DNA of 5,108 bases from Candidatus Merdenecus merdavium (GTDB taxonomy: Bacteria; Bacillota; Clostridia; Lachnospirales; Lachnospiraceae): the NCBI GenBank assembly GCA_018715425.1, contig DVLR01000337.1:1-5108 (forward strand), given 5' to 3'. The position numbers and the translations under genes were made by a program. Of this stretch, positions 1 through 4,944 are shown in pieces. The notes beneath the pieces are model-generated. The model saw nothing but the letters and a program-made list of their open reading frames with translations. It was not told the DNA's origin and did not search any database. Position 1 is the stretch's first letter; each line of letters opens with the position of its first letter.

Positions 1-45
1 AAAATATAATAAAAGATATAAAAATAACCGGTTGCTCCCGGCCTC

Positions 46-90
46 GCACATTTGCACACCCTTTTTGCACATTGCATACCCCTATGCACA
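46..90. repeat. Cluster of TGCACA-type short repeats
   Basis: Five related units (GCACA, TTTGCACA, TTTGCACA, TTGCATA, TATGCACA) lie within 45 bp. Their G positions are 46, 54, 67, 74 and 86, giving two interleaved series about 20 bp apart. The 10-mer CTTTTTGCAC at 61-70 recurs exactly at 459-468. The spacing could suit a DNA-binding protein or the multiple repeats at a transposon end. No protein partner is visible here. Confidence 0.4.
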
Positions 91-373
91 GTACCTTTGG
101 GCTTTATTAAATTGTATCATTTTCTGAATGATTCTCTCTATGTTCATGCAGATTTTGATACAATAATAAAAAGCCCTCTCCTGGGATTAACCCCGGAAAA
201 GGCTTCAAATCAGTGCGTTTACAGAATCCATCAGACTTTCTAAACACATTAGATTGCTAACATATTGAGTTTTTTCGATTGGCACGTTACTGAATAAATC
301 TAACTTGAATACCCTTACATTCATTCAGTCAAAATAATTAAAAAGTATAGGGAAAATTAAAAGGTTCACAGTC

Positions 374-384
374 GATATGTTTCC
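374..384 (-). repeat. Inverted copy of the GGAAACATATC motif
   Basis: The plus strand reads GATATGTTTCC, the reverse complement of GGAAACATATC. With the copy at 441-451 it forms an inverted repeat, extended outward by GTCG at 371-374 opposite CGAC at 454-457. About 56 bp lie between the arms. This is one of six related motif copies in the window and the only one clearly in the opposite orientation. Confidence 0.5.
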
Positions 385-440
385 TCTAACACCATGGATT
401 GAGAGGACAGAATGAATGTCATTTGTGTATGTCCGTTCTC

Positions 441-457
441 GGAAACATATCCACGAC
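441..457 (+). repeat. GGAAACATATCCAC repeat copy, left flank
   Basis: This reads GGAAACATATCCACGAC. It matches the copy at 480-492 apart from one base in the core and is about 40 bp from it. The same motif occurs three times at the right edge (4876, 4916, 4945). Multiple short repeats at each end are characteristic of IS21-family elements, but no istA or istB gene is visible, so that assignment is only a suggestion. Confidence 0.55.
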
Positions 458-479
458 ACTTTTTGCACTATCGGTAGAC

Positions 480-492
480 GGGAACATATCCA
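480..492 (+). repeat. GGGAACATATCCA repeat copy, left flank
   Basis: The 13-mer GGGAACATATCCA is identical to 4945-4957 at the other side of the window, in the same orientation. Just downstream are GTTTTTT (504-510) and GAGGTATG (519-526), which also occur in that order in the right flank (4890-4896 and 4907-4914). The two flanks therefore share a small set of related motifs. Confidence 0.6.
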
Positions 493-510
493 TAGGCTTC
501 GCTGTTTTTT

Positions 511-541
511 GAAAAACTGAGGTATGCTGTTAATTTTCAGT
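511..541 (-). terminator. Possible weak terminator after lnu(B)
   Basis: On the minus strand, about 30 bp past the lnu(B) stop, ACTGA (541-537) can pair with TCAGT (520-516) across a 16-nt loop, followed directly by a T-run (515-512). The stem is only five pairs and the loop is long, so this is a weak candidate. Confidence 0.25.
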
Positions 542-569
542 ACCCAATACTGTGAATAACGTTACTCTC

Positions 570-1373
570 CTATTCACTAATGTAATTCAACAATCTTTCT
601 AAAATGTCATGTGTAACTTTTAAGTTGTATTGTTCAATAAGGTGACTTTGCAAATCCATAACTAATAGCAAAGAATTTTTATAGGCTTCAAATAATTCTA
701 CCTTATCTAATCGAGCAGTGGTCTTTGCAAATTTTTTATAATTTTCAAGGCTAATTTCTTTTTCAAGGTTTTTACTCATGTTTAGCCAATTATCAGCATT
801 TTTTTCTGCCATACGTATAAGTTGTAGTGTATTTTTTTGAAGTTGTGATAAGAGTTCTAATGAACGAGCATATTCTCCTCTTTTTAGAACGTTGATTCCC
901 ATCAACCATAGATTAGAGAAATTACACAACAAAAAATTAGCATTTTCTTCAGTAAGTCTATTTGGTCTTGCACCACTTATCTCTGATAAATAATTTTCTA
1001 ATTGCCCTGTTTCATCGTAAATAAGCATAGCCTTCGTATCAGGAATATAACCTGAATCTTTAAACGAGGGGATTATGTTCATATCTTTTTCAGAAAGGAA
1101 ATGAAATTCCCCACGTATAAGATTATCAAAAATAACTACCTCTGTTCCGTACTCATTTTTATAAAGCATCAAGTACGGAGCTACGTCAAACAACCAGTTG
1201 GATGAATCAAAGTTCGAGGTTATACTATCTTTCAAAAATATATAGAACTCTATATCAGAGTATTGGTCACCTTCTCCTTTGGTAAACGATCCATACATCA
1301 TACAAGCTGTAATTCGTTCATCTGACTCAGTAAGATTCTTAACGTTTGCAATTAATTCTTTTTGTTTTAACAT
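570..1373 (-). CDS. lnu(B): Lincosamide nucleotidyltransferase Lnu(B)
   Basis: This cytoplasmic enzyme transfers a nucleotide monophosphate (AMP) to a hydroxyl of lincomycin and clindamycin and so inactivates them. I recognise the whole 267-residue sequence as Lnu(B), which is full length at 267 residues. The nucleotidyltransferase active-site motif is at residues 28-42 (GSF, then SDIE), with D40 and E42 as the likely metal-binding acidic residues. The rest is a mainly helical C-terminal domain. The ATG at 1373 is preceded by an AAAGGGTGA ribosome binding site. The stop is TAG. It begins 53 bp after lsa(E), with no promoter or terminator obvious between them, so it is probably co-transcribed from the lsa(E) promoter. 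The gene is AT-rich and shows no frameshift. The same gene pair occurs in multiresistance clusters of Gram-positive cocci. Confidence 0.95.
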   Translation of the reverse strand: MLKQKELIANVKNLTESDERITACMMYGSFTKGEGDQYSDIEFYIFLKDSITSNFDSSNWLFDVAPYLMLYKNEYGTEVVIFDNLIRGEFHFLSEKDMNIIPSFKDSGYIPDTKAMLIYDETGQLENYLSEISGARPNRLTEENANFLLCNFSNLWLMGINVLKRGEYARSLELLSQLQKNTLQLIRMAEKNADNWLNMSKNLEKEISLENYKKFAKTTARLDKVELFEAYKNSLLLVMDLQSHLIEQYNLKVTHDILERLLNYISE

Positions 1374-1426
1374 TTCTTCACCCTTTCATGTAAATATCTT
1401 TTAGTTATTGTGGCAACTCAAAATCT

Positions 1427-2911
1427 CTACAAACCTAAATTAATATTTTTCGTACAAATGTTATTGCAAAAAGCATCATCATGCTCCACAAACAATAGTG
1501 TAGGACAATATTCCAAAATCATTTTTTCAATTTGGATACGTGAAAAAATATCAATATAGTTCAATGGCTCATCCCATATATACAAATGTGCACTTTCACA
1601 AAGGCTTTTAGCAATTAGTACTTTCTTTTTCTGACCAGCACTAAAATCCACCATGTTCTTATCAAACTGCTCTCTATTAAAATCCAGTTTACGAAGAATC
1701 GTTTTAAATAGAGTTTCATCGATCTTATTATTATAGGCAAATTCAGATAGATTACCTTTTAAATATGAAGTATCTTGCGAAATATAAGAAATTTTTAGTC
1801 CACTTGCTAGCATAAAATTTCCGGTAAATTTAATATCATCTCCATTAATCAATTTTAGGATACTAGACTTACCACTCCCATTTTTTCCGATAATGGCAAC
1901 TCTATCACCAATATTGACTCTGAAATTAAGATTACTGCATACTTCTTTATCTCCATAAGACAATGATAAATCATTCGCTTCTATTAAGCACTCTTTGTGA
2001 AATTCAAGTGGTGAAATTTTTAAGTCATCATATTGTTCAATGTTGTGGAGCAGTTCTGATTTTTGTAAAACGGCTTCCTGATGTCTTGACTCAATATTTT
2101 TGGCACGTTTCATCGCTTTTGCAGCCTTATGTCCAACATAACCCTTATCCAGTTTTGAACCAGAATTTGTTGTTCCATATTTACTTTTTTCTACTTTATT
2201 TGACCAGTTTGAACTACGTTTTGCTGCATAAGACAACCTTCCTATTTCTTTAAGGAGTTTCTTGTTTTCTGCCAGTTCAAAATTATCTTGTAACGTTTTG
2301 TTCTCCCACCAAGAAGTAAAATTTCCCTTTTGGATTTCGATATTCGTTTTATTGATAGATAGTATATGGTCAACACATTGATCAAGTAAGCTTCTATCAT
2401 GAGATACCAAAATAAACCCCTTCTTGCGTTTCAAATAGTTTTGCACTACATTACGTGCATCGATGTCAAGATGGTTTGTAGGTTCATCAATAAGCAGGAA
2501 ACAACTCGCTGTAAGGAATAAAGCTGCAAGAAGGACCTTTGTTTGCTCACCATTTGACAATGTATTAAACGGACGATATAAAGCATCTTCTTGAACATCA
2601 AGCAATGATATTTCACGAAAAATCTCCCAATCCATACATTCCGTACAAATACTCTTCATTACTTCAATTGTATATAGACTCTTATCTTCCACATCATAAG
2701 GAAAATACTCAAACTTAACTGTAGAACTTATATTGCCGGAATACGCATATTTGCCAAGCAGTAAATTTAAGAAAGTAGTTTTACCGCGTCCGTTTCTTCC
2801 AATAAAACCGAGTTTCCAATCTGTATCTATCTGAAAACTTACATTTTCAAAAATATTGTCATAACTTCCTTCATATGAAAAAGTTAGATTTGAAACATTT
2901 ATTAAGGACAT
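1427..2911 (-). CDS. lsa(E): ABC-F ribosome protection protein Lsa(E)
   Basis: Lsa(E) is a soluble ABC-F ATPase that binds the ribosome and displaces pleuromutilins, lincosamides and streptogramin A. It has no membrane segments and is not an efflux pump. The 494-residue sequence is recognisable along its whole length. NBD1 has Walker A GRNGRGKT (38-45), signature LSNGEQTK (118-125), Walker B with DEPTNHLD (142-149; catalytic E143) and the H-loop SHD (170-172). A Lys-rich interdomain linker of about 100 residues (roughly 200-305) corresponds to the antibiotic resistance determinant that reaches the peptidyl transferase centre. NBD2 has Walker A GKNGSGKS (342-349), signature FSAGQKKK (423-430), Walker B with DEP (447-449) and an H-loop histidine at 477. 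The ATG at 2911 follows a strong AGGAGG (2921-2926). It is the first gene of a lsa(E)-lnu(B) operon behind an attenuator-like leader. The usual upstream partners aadE and spw are absent here. Confidence 0.96.
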   Translation of the reverse strand: MSLINVSNLTFSYEGSYDNIFENVSFQIDTDWKLGFIGRNGRGKTTFLNLLLGKYAYSGNISSTVKFEYFPYDVEDKSLYTIEVMKSICTECMDWEIFREISLLDVQEDALYRPFNTLSNGEQTKVLLAALFLTASCFLLIDEPTNHLDIDARNVVQNYLKRKKGFILVSHDRSLLDQCVDHILSINKTNIEIQKGNFTSWWENKTLQDNFELAENKKLLKEIGRLSYAAKRSSNWSNKVEKSKYGTTNSGSKLDKGYVGHKAAKAMKRAKNIESRHQEAVLQKSELLHNIEQYDDLKISPLEFHKECLIEANDLSLSYGDKEVCSNLNFRVNIGDRVAIIGKNGSGKSSILKLINGDDIKFTGNFMLASGLKISYISQDTSYLKGNLSEFAYNNKIDETLFKTILRKLDFNREQFDKNMVDFSAGQKKKVLIAKSLCESAHLYIWDEPLNYIDIFSRIQIEKMILEYCPTLLFVEHDDAFCNNICTKNINLGL

Positions 2912-2931
2912 ATATTTCTTCCTCCTTTACA

Positions 2932-2948
2932 TTATAAAAATTTTATAA
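2932..2948. repeat. AT-rich palindrome just upstream of lsa(E)
   Basis: TTATAAAA and TTTTATAA flank a single central base, giving a perfect 17-nt palindrome six bases upstream of the lsa(E) Shine-Dalgarno. It could be an operator, a weak promoter element (the minus strand contains TATAAT but no good -35), or chance in AT-rich DNA. Confidence 0.3.
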
Positions 2949-2976
2949 GCAAAGTCGGTTTTCGGCATTAATTACT

Positions 2977-3039
2977 CTATAATGTTATCCAACTCTGCAA
3001 GGATTTTGTCATGAATGACATAGTATCATTGTCTATCAC
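2977..3039 (-). CDS. 20-codon ORF between the terminator and lsa(E)
   Basis: A GTG start at 3039 follows a good ribosome binding site AAAGGAAG (3046-3053, 6-nt spacing) and opens 20 codons ending in TAG. The frame reads VIDNDTMSFMTK and then SLQSWITL. Adding one A to the A-run (3004-3007 on the plus strand) would instead continue as KILAELDNIIE and stop at 2972-2974. I do not recognise the product. It sits directly after the terminator hairpin, where the first gene of an attenuated operon would start. It may be the remnant of a gene formerly controlled by this leader, or a further small leader ORF. Translation is unproven. Confidence 0.35.
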   Translation of the reverse strand: MIDNDTMSFMTKSLQSWITL

Positions 3040-3070
3040 GTTTATCTTCCTTTCTTTTACAAATATTAAA

Positions 3071-3098
3071 AGCCGCAAGAAAGTAAATTCTTACGGCT
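3071..3098 (-). terminator. Intrinsic terminator in the lsa(E) leader
   Basis: On the minus strand AGCCGTAAGAA pairs with TTCTTGCGGCT through 11 pairs, one of them G-U, across a 6-nt loop. It is followed at once by a T-rich tract (TTTTAATATTT, 3071-3061). It lies within the transcript between the leader ORFs and lsa(E), about 160 bp before the lsa(E) start, so it would act as an attenuator and not as an operon end. Confidence 0.75.
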
Positions 3099-3174
3099 CA
3101 AAAACAAATACTATTATTACCTTTTGTTATACATAACATAAGGTTACTGTAATGTATTATTGAGTGTAGAATAC

Positions 3175-3249
3175 TTAACTTTCTTGCAATTTGCATAACA
3201 AAACAAACGGTTCTATAGCCGTTTCTTTAAATATCTTATTATGCATCAT
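3175..3249 (-). CDS. Second leader ORF, 24 codons
   Basis: This frame starts at tandem ATGs (3249 and 3246), only four bases after the stop of the first leader ORF. It encodes 24 residues, beginning MMHNKIFKETA and ending LCKLQES. It has no Shine-Dalgarno of its own, so re-initiation after the first leader ORF is the likely route. Its last codons (TTG CAA GAA AGT, then TAA) are the antiterminator arm GCAAGAAAGT. A ribosome translating to the end would therefore block the antiterminator and let the terminator form. I do not recognise the peptide. Confidence 0.45.
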   Translation of the reverse strand: MMHNKIFKETAIEPFVLLCKLQES

Positions 3250-3253
3250 ATAA

Positions 3254-3274
3254 TTAGCAAGAAAAGTTATACAT
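3254..3274 (-). CDS. First leader peptide MYNFSC, upstream of lsa(E)
   Basis: An ATG at 3274 follows GGAGGTGG (3286-3279), the best ribosome binding site in the window. Its frame is only six codons, MYNFSC, before TAA. The promoter -10 lies just upstream, so this is the first thing translated on the transcript. Codons 3-6 form arm 1 of the attenuator. Short leader peptides whose translation is stalled by ribosome-targeting drugs control many erm and ABC-F resistance genes. I infer the same role here. The stalling codon cannot be named from the sequence. Confidence 0.6.
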   Translation of the reverse strand: MYNFSC

Positions 3275-3296
3275 TCTTCCACCTCCAAGTCGTTTT

Positions 3297-3325
3297 ATTA
3301 TATCATATTATCTTTAAAAATCCAA
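3297..3325 (-). promoter_or_regulatory. Sigma-A-type promoter for the lsa(E)-lnu(B) operon
   Basis: On the minus strand a -35 hexamer TTGGAT (3325-3320) and a consensus -10 TATAAT (3302-3297) are separated by exactly 17 bp. Transcription would start near 3290, about 15-20 bases before the first leader ATG and roughly 380 bases before lsa(E). The -35 lies 28 bp beyond the stop of the recombinase fragment. Confidence 0.75.
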
Positions 3326-3353
3326 TATAATTCTTCTGTTCTCTTTCTAAAGA

Positions 3354-3914
3354 TTACCCTTCTACATCAATCTCGACTCCTGATTTGAATTCAACGGCGA
3401 ACTTATCATGAAATACCGTAACTTTTTCTATAAGCCTCCTTACTAACTGCTCATCATATTCCTCTAACTCACAGGATTGTTCATTAAAGAAATCAGTCAT
3501 TTCAGCGATTCGTTGCCTTTTTCCTTCACGCTCTGCATTTTCAACAAGTGCATTTTGCTTCAATTCTCGAAGGTGGTAGATTTCATCAGCCACATCTTCA
3601 TAGTCATTCTTGGATTTTGCTTGGATAAGAAGCTGTTGTTGTAATTCTTCCAATTTGCTATCAATATCATTGGTGGCATTATCATTTTCTTCATTAAGTA
3701 TAGTAGCTATGTTTTTCTGCAACGCCTGGAGGAAGGGTTCTTTGTTAGCCAAAAGTTCGTTAATAGCCTTGACCACTGCTGTCTGCAATGTTTCCTCGTT
3801 TATGGTAGGGGCAGTACATTCAGATCCTTTTTCCTCCAAACGGCTGACGCATCTCCAAACAATAGACTTGTAACCTCGGTTATTCCAGTGTACCCGGCGG
3901 TAAATATCACCGCA
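3354..3914 (-). pseudogene. Large serine recombinase, C-terminal fragment (TnpX/TndX-like)
   Basis: Large serine recombinases integrate and excise mobile elements. This is only the C-terminal part. It starts within the zinc-ribbon (CGDIYRRVHW, then Cys pair WRC and EC about 11 residues apart) and runs through a long coiled coil rich in Glu, Lys and Leu to a short C-terminal strand region ending VEIDVEG. The N-terminal catalytic resolvase domain, with its active-site Ser, and the recombinase DNA-binding domain are missing. The ribbon's first Cys is also gone: only the second Cys of the expected CxxC remains, so the break lies at about 3914. The frame stays open to an ATG at 3938, but those extra eight residues are read from the antisense of the neighbouring fragment. 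It cannot catalyse recombination. Its stop lies just upstream of the lsa(E) promoter. Confidence 0.8.
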
Positions 3915-4003
3915 CTGGCGAGCAAACTGCAACTGCAACTATGCAGGCACTTAATCTTAAAAGAACTACTTTCTATAAACTGGTGAAGGAAGTGATTGTA
4001 TGA
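3914..4003 (+). pseudogene. Resolvase-type serine recombinase, C-terminal HTH fragment
   Basis: About 29 codons read TGEQTATATMQALNLKRTTF and then YKLVKEVIV before TGA at 4001-4003. This matches the C-terminal helix-turn-helix of small resolvase/invertase-type serine recombinases, in which a residue string of the type TAxxAMxxLNLKxxTFYxLVKE is typical. The catalytic domain is absent: upstream, the frame continues only into sequence antisense to the large recombinase fragment and stops at 3863. The last codons overlap the next gene as ATGA (4000-4003), so the two were translationally coupled in the intact ancestor. Confidence 0.7.
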
Positions 4004-4458
4004 TGACGATGTGTCCACGATGTTTAGAGCTATACAGTGAAATTTGGTCGAAGCCTTGTTGTAAATGCGCCGATAAGACCATTCCTGTTGATATTGAACT
4101 CATCAATGTCGTTCAGATGCTGCTCACTAGAGGCTTCGATGTATCTTATGCCACTTGTTACCCAGATAAAGAACAAGGTGAGATCGAAGCTATGGAAATT
4201 GAGATTCACTTTAGGGAATTGTATCCGCAGGCTCTCTTTGATGGTCTCCCACCTGACTGGATTGTAATTGACGAATACCCAGTTCTTGGCGGTAAGGTTC
4301 TTGATGAACCTGTTGATATCCTTACATGTGCAATCGAATATCGATTTGAAGAGAGCATCCATATTCAAAAGGATATCGCTATAAGCAATCTGGAAACATG
4401 GCTCGAAGAGAAAGACCCGCAATCTTGTAGGGCTATCCTTACATTGGCCGGCTTCTGA
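4000..4458 (+). CDS. Conserved-looking protein of unknown function with N-terminal Cys cluster
   Basis: I do not recognise this 152-residue protein by name. It starts at an ATG that overlaps the stop of the resolvase fragment (ATGA), with AAGGAAGTG just upstream as a possible ribosome binding site. Its N-terminus has CPRC (5-8) followed by CCKC (20-23), a pattern that could bind zinc. The segment DIELINVVQMLLTRGFDVSY (31-50) followed by an acidic, aromatic-rich region loosely resembles mobile-element proteins that carry a 'lone helix, then GF/GY-T-x-x-C' segment; that resemblance is weak. There is no signal peptide or membrane helix. It ends just before a clear terminator. Coupling to a recombinase suggests a function in the same mobile element. 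With its partner truncated and no promoter visible, it may no longer be expressed. Confidence 0.7.
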   Translation: MMTMCPRCLELYSEIWSKPCCKCADKTIPVDIELINVVQMLLTRGFDVSYATCYPDKEQGEIEAMEIEIHFRELYPQALFDGLPPDWIVIDEYPVLGGKVLDEPVDILTCAIEYRFEESIHIQKDIAISNLETWLEEKDPQSCRAILTLAGF

Positions 4459-4467
4459 AAAAGTAAG

Positions 4468-4500
4468 ACCCTCTCAACAGTAATGATCTGCTGAAAGGGT
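4468..4500. terminator. Bidirectional intrinsic terminator between convergent genes
   Basis: ACCCTCTCAACAG (4468-4480) pairs with CTGCTGAAAGGGT (4488-4500) across a 7-nt loop, 13 positions with two G-U or mismatch positions. An outer AAAGTAA (4460-4466) and TTACTTT (4504-4510) extend the stem. T-rich sequence follows on the plus strand and A-rich sequence precedes it, so it can terminate in both directions. It sits exactly between two converging gene ends (4458 and 4509). Confidence 0.85.
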
Positions 4501-4508
4501 ACTTTACT

Positions 4509-4820
4509 TTAATCTATGACCTTGAAGTGCCTTAATGCGTCTTTAATAGCTTCTACTTTATATTCTGGTGCTGGTTTATATGGGCGTTTTAGTTCTTCAA
4601 CTGCGTTTGGTGCGTCGTACATCGGCAGGCCTAAGTTTCTTTTGACCTCTGCAATGTTTGCAGTGTGAACTTTGAAGCCGTACTTTTCTTCGATATACTC
4701 CTGAATAAGCCTGTAGGTGATACGATCTGGCTGGATTTTTCGGTCGTCTGCGTACTCCATTTTTACACTGATAAAATCGTCTGCACTTTTGTGGGACAAT
4801 AAAACACACGTCTCAACGTG
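4509..4820 (-). pseudogene. C-terminal extension of an RlmD/RumA-type 23S rRNA methyltransferase
   Basis: The frame reads HVETCVLLSHKSADDFIS at its start. HVET-x-x-LLS is the end of the catalytic domain of RlmD-type 23S rRNA (uracil-5-)-methyltransferases. The roughly 90 residues that follow (including YRLIQEYIEEKYGFKVHTAN, then LGLPMYDAPNAVEELKRP, and an ending close to ALRHFKVID) match the extra C-terminal domain seen on clostridial members of that family. The SAM-binding and catalytic parts are missing. The frame is open back to 4895 but has no ATG before residue 21 and no good ribosome binding site. A TTG at 4799 is the only near-conventional start. It is most likely a 3' gene fragment; translation of the orphan tail as a small protein cannot be excluded. 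Confidence 0.7.
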
Positions 4821-4875
4821 GCCCGAGTTGCCCCAAATGATGTCTACCTCCGAAATTTTGATACCATACGTAAGT

Positions 4876-4891
4876 GGAAACAGGTCAACCG
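4876..4891 (+). repeat. Divergent GGAAACaggTCAACCG repeat copy, right flank
   Basis: This is the most divergent member of the GGGAACATATCAACGG family. It is followed by GTTTTTT and GAGGTATG (4907-4914), the same order as after the left-flank copies. It overlaps the 5' extension of the RlmD-like open frame. Confidence 0.4.
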
Positions 4892-4915
4892 TTTTTTAGC
4901 GTTTTTGAGGTATGA

Positions 4916-4931
4916 GGGAACATATCAACGG
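4916..4931 (+). repeat. GGGAACATATCAACGG repeat copy, right flank
   Basis: Second right-flank copy, 29 bp before the third. Both are followed by A/T-rich sequence. Clustered repeats like these are typical of the ends of IS21-like elements; if that is right, an element would extend rightward out of the window. Confidence 0.55.
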
Positions 4932-4944
4932 TTTTAAGGTTTTA

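Larger units (their letters stand above)
1..569. other. Gene-free, repeat-bearing left flank
   Basis: I find no convincing gene in this stretch. The one open frame of note (52-243, plus, 63 codons) has no recognisable motif and no clear ribosome binding site, and it overlaps a cluster of short repeats, so I do not call it. The region holds an 8-bp palindrome AACCGGTT (26-33), a TGCACA cluster (46-90), an imperfect 15-bp hairpin (arms near 171-185 and 191-205, no T-run after it), and three copies of a GGAAACATATC-type motif (374-492). A 10-bp inverted repeat, ACATTCATTC at 317-326 and GAATGAATGT at 410-419, is also present. This density of short repeats suggests remnants of insertion-sequence ends, which is inference. 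Confidence 0.5.
3071..3268 (-). promoter_or_regulatory. Transcription attenuator with competing stems upstream of lsa(E)
   Basis: Minus-strand RNA arms, 5' to 3', are as follows. Arm 1, ACTTTTCTTGC, lies inside the first leader ORF (3267-3257). Arm 2, GCAAGAAAGT, covers the last codons of the second leader ORF (3187-3178). Arm 3, AGCCGTAAGAA, is at 3098-3088. Arm 4, TTCTTGCGGCT, is at 3081-3071 and preceded by ACT. Arm 2 is a perfect 10-nt complement of ACTTTCTTGC, which includes part of arm 4 (3084-3075), so 2:4 pairing would break the 3:4 terminator. Arm 2 can also pair with arm 1 (10 pairs with one bulged U), which would leave the terminator free to form. Two local hairpins (3205-3224 and 3119-3144) fill the gaps. 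A ribosome held on the first leader ORF would hide arm 1 and favour the 2:4 antiterminator. The pairings are seen in the sequence; drug induction is inferred from leader-controlled erm and ABC-F genes. Confidence 0.65.

Noticed and set aside
52..243. 63-codon plus-strand ORF in the left flank
   Set aside because: No Shine-Dalgarno, no recognisable domain, and its 5' part lies in a short-repeat cluster. It is likely a chance frame.
1963..2253. 96-codon plus-strand ORF inside lsa(E)
   Set aside because: Entirely antisense to a well-supported full-length gene. The hydrophobic composition is what antisense of a Lys-rich linker gives.
2931..2968. Separate promoter immediately upstream of lsa(E)
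   Set aside because: TATAAT is present on the minus strand, but the correctly spaced -35 position (ACCGAC) does not resemble TTGACA, and the hexamer is part of an AT palindrome.
3610..3873. Plus-strand ORF opposite the recombinase fragment
   Set aside because: Antisense shadow of the coiled-coil region. No independent evidence.
4030..4422. 130-codon minus-strand ORF opposite the 152-residue gene
   Set aside because: The plus-strand frame has the coupled start, the zinc-ribbon-like Cys pattern and a terminator right after it. The antisense frame has none of these.
4866..4889. In-frame VDLFPLT as proof that the RlmD domain continues upstream
   Set aside because: The bases belong to a copy of the GGAAACA repeat and 16 codons separate it from HVET, with a stop just upstream. 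The resemblance may be coincidental, so I ended the feature at HVET.
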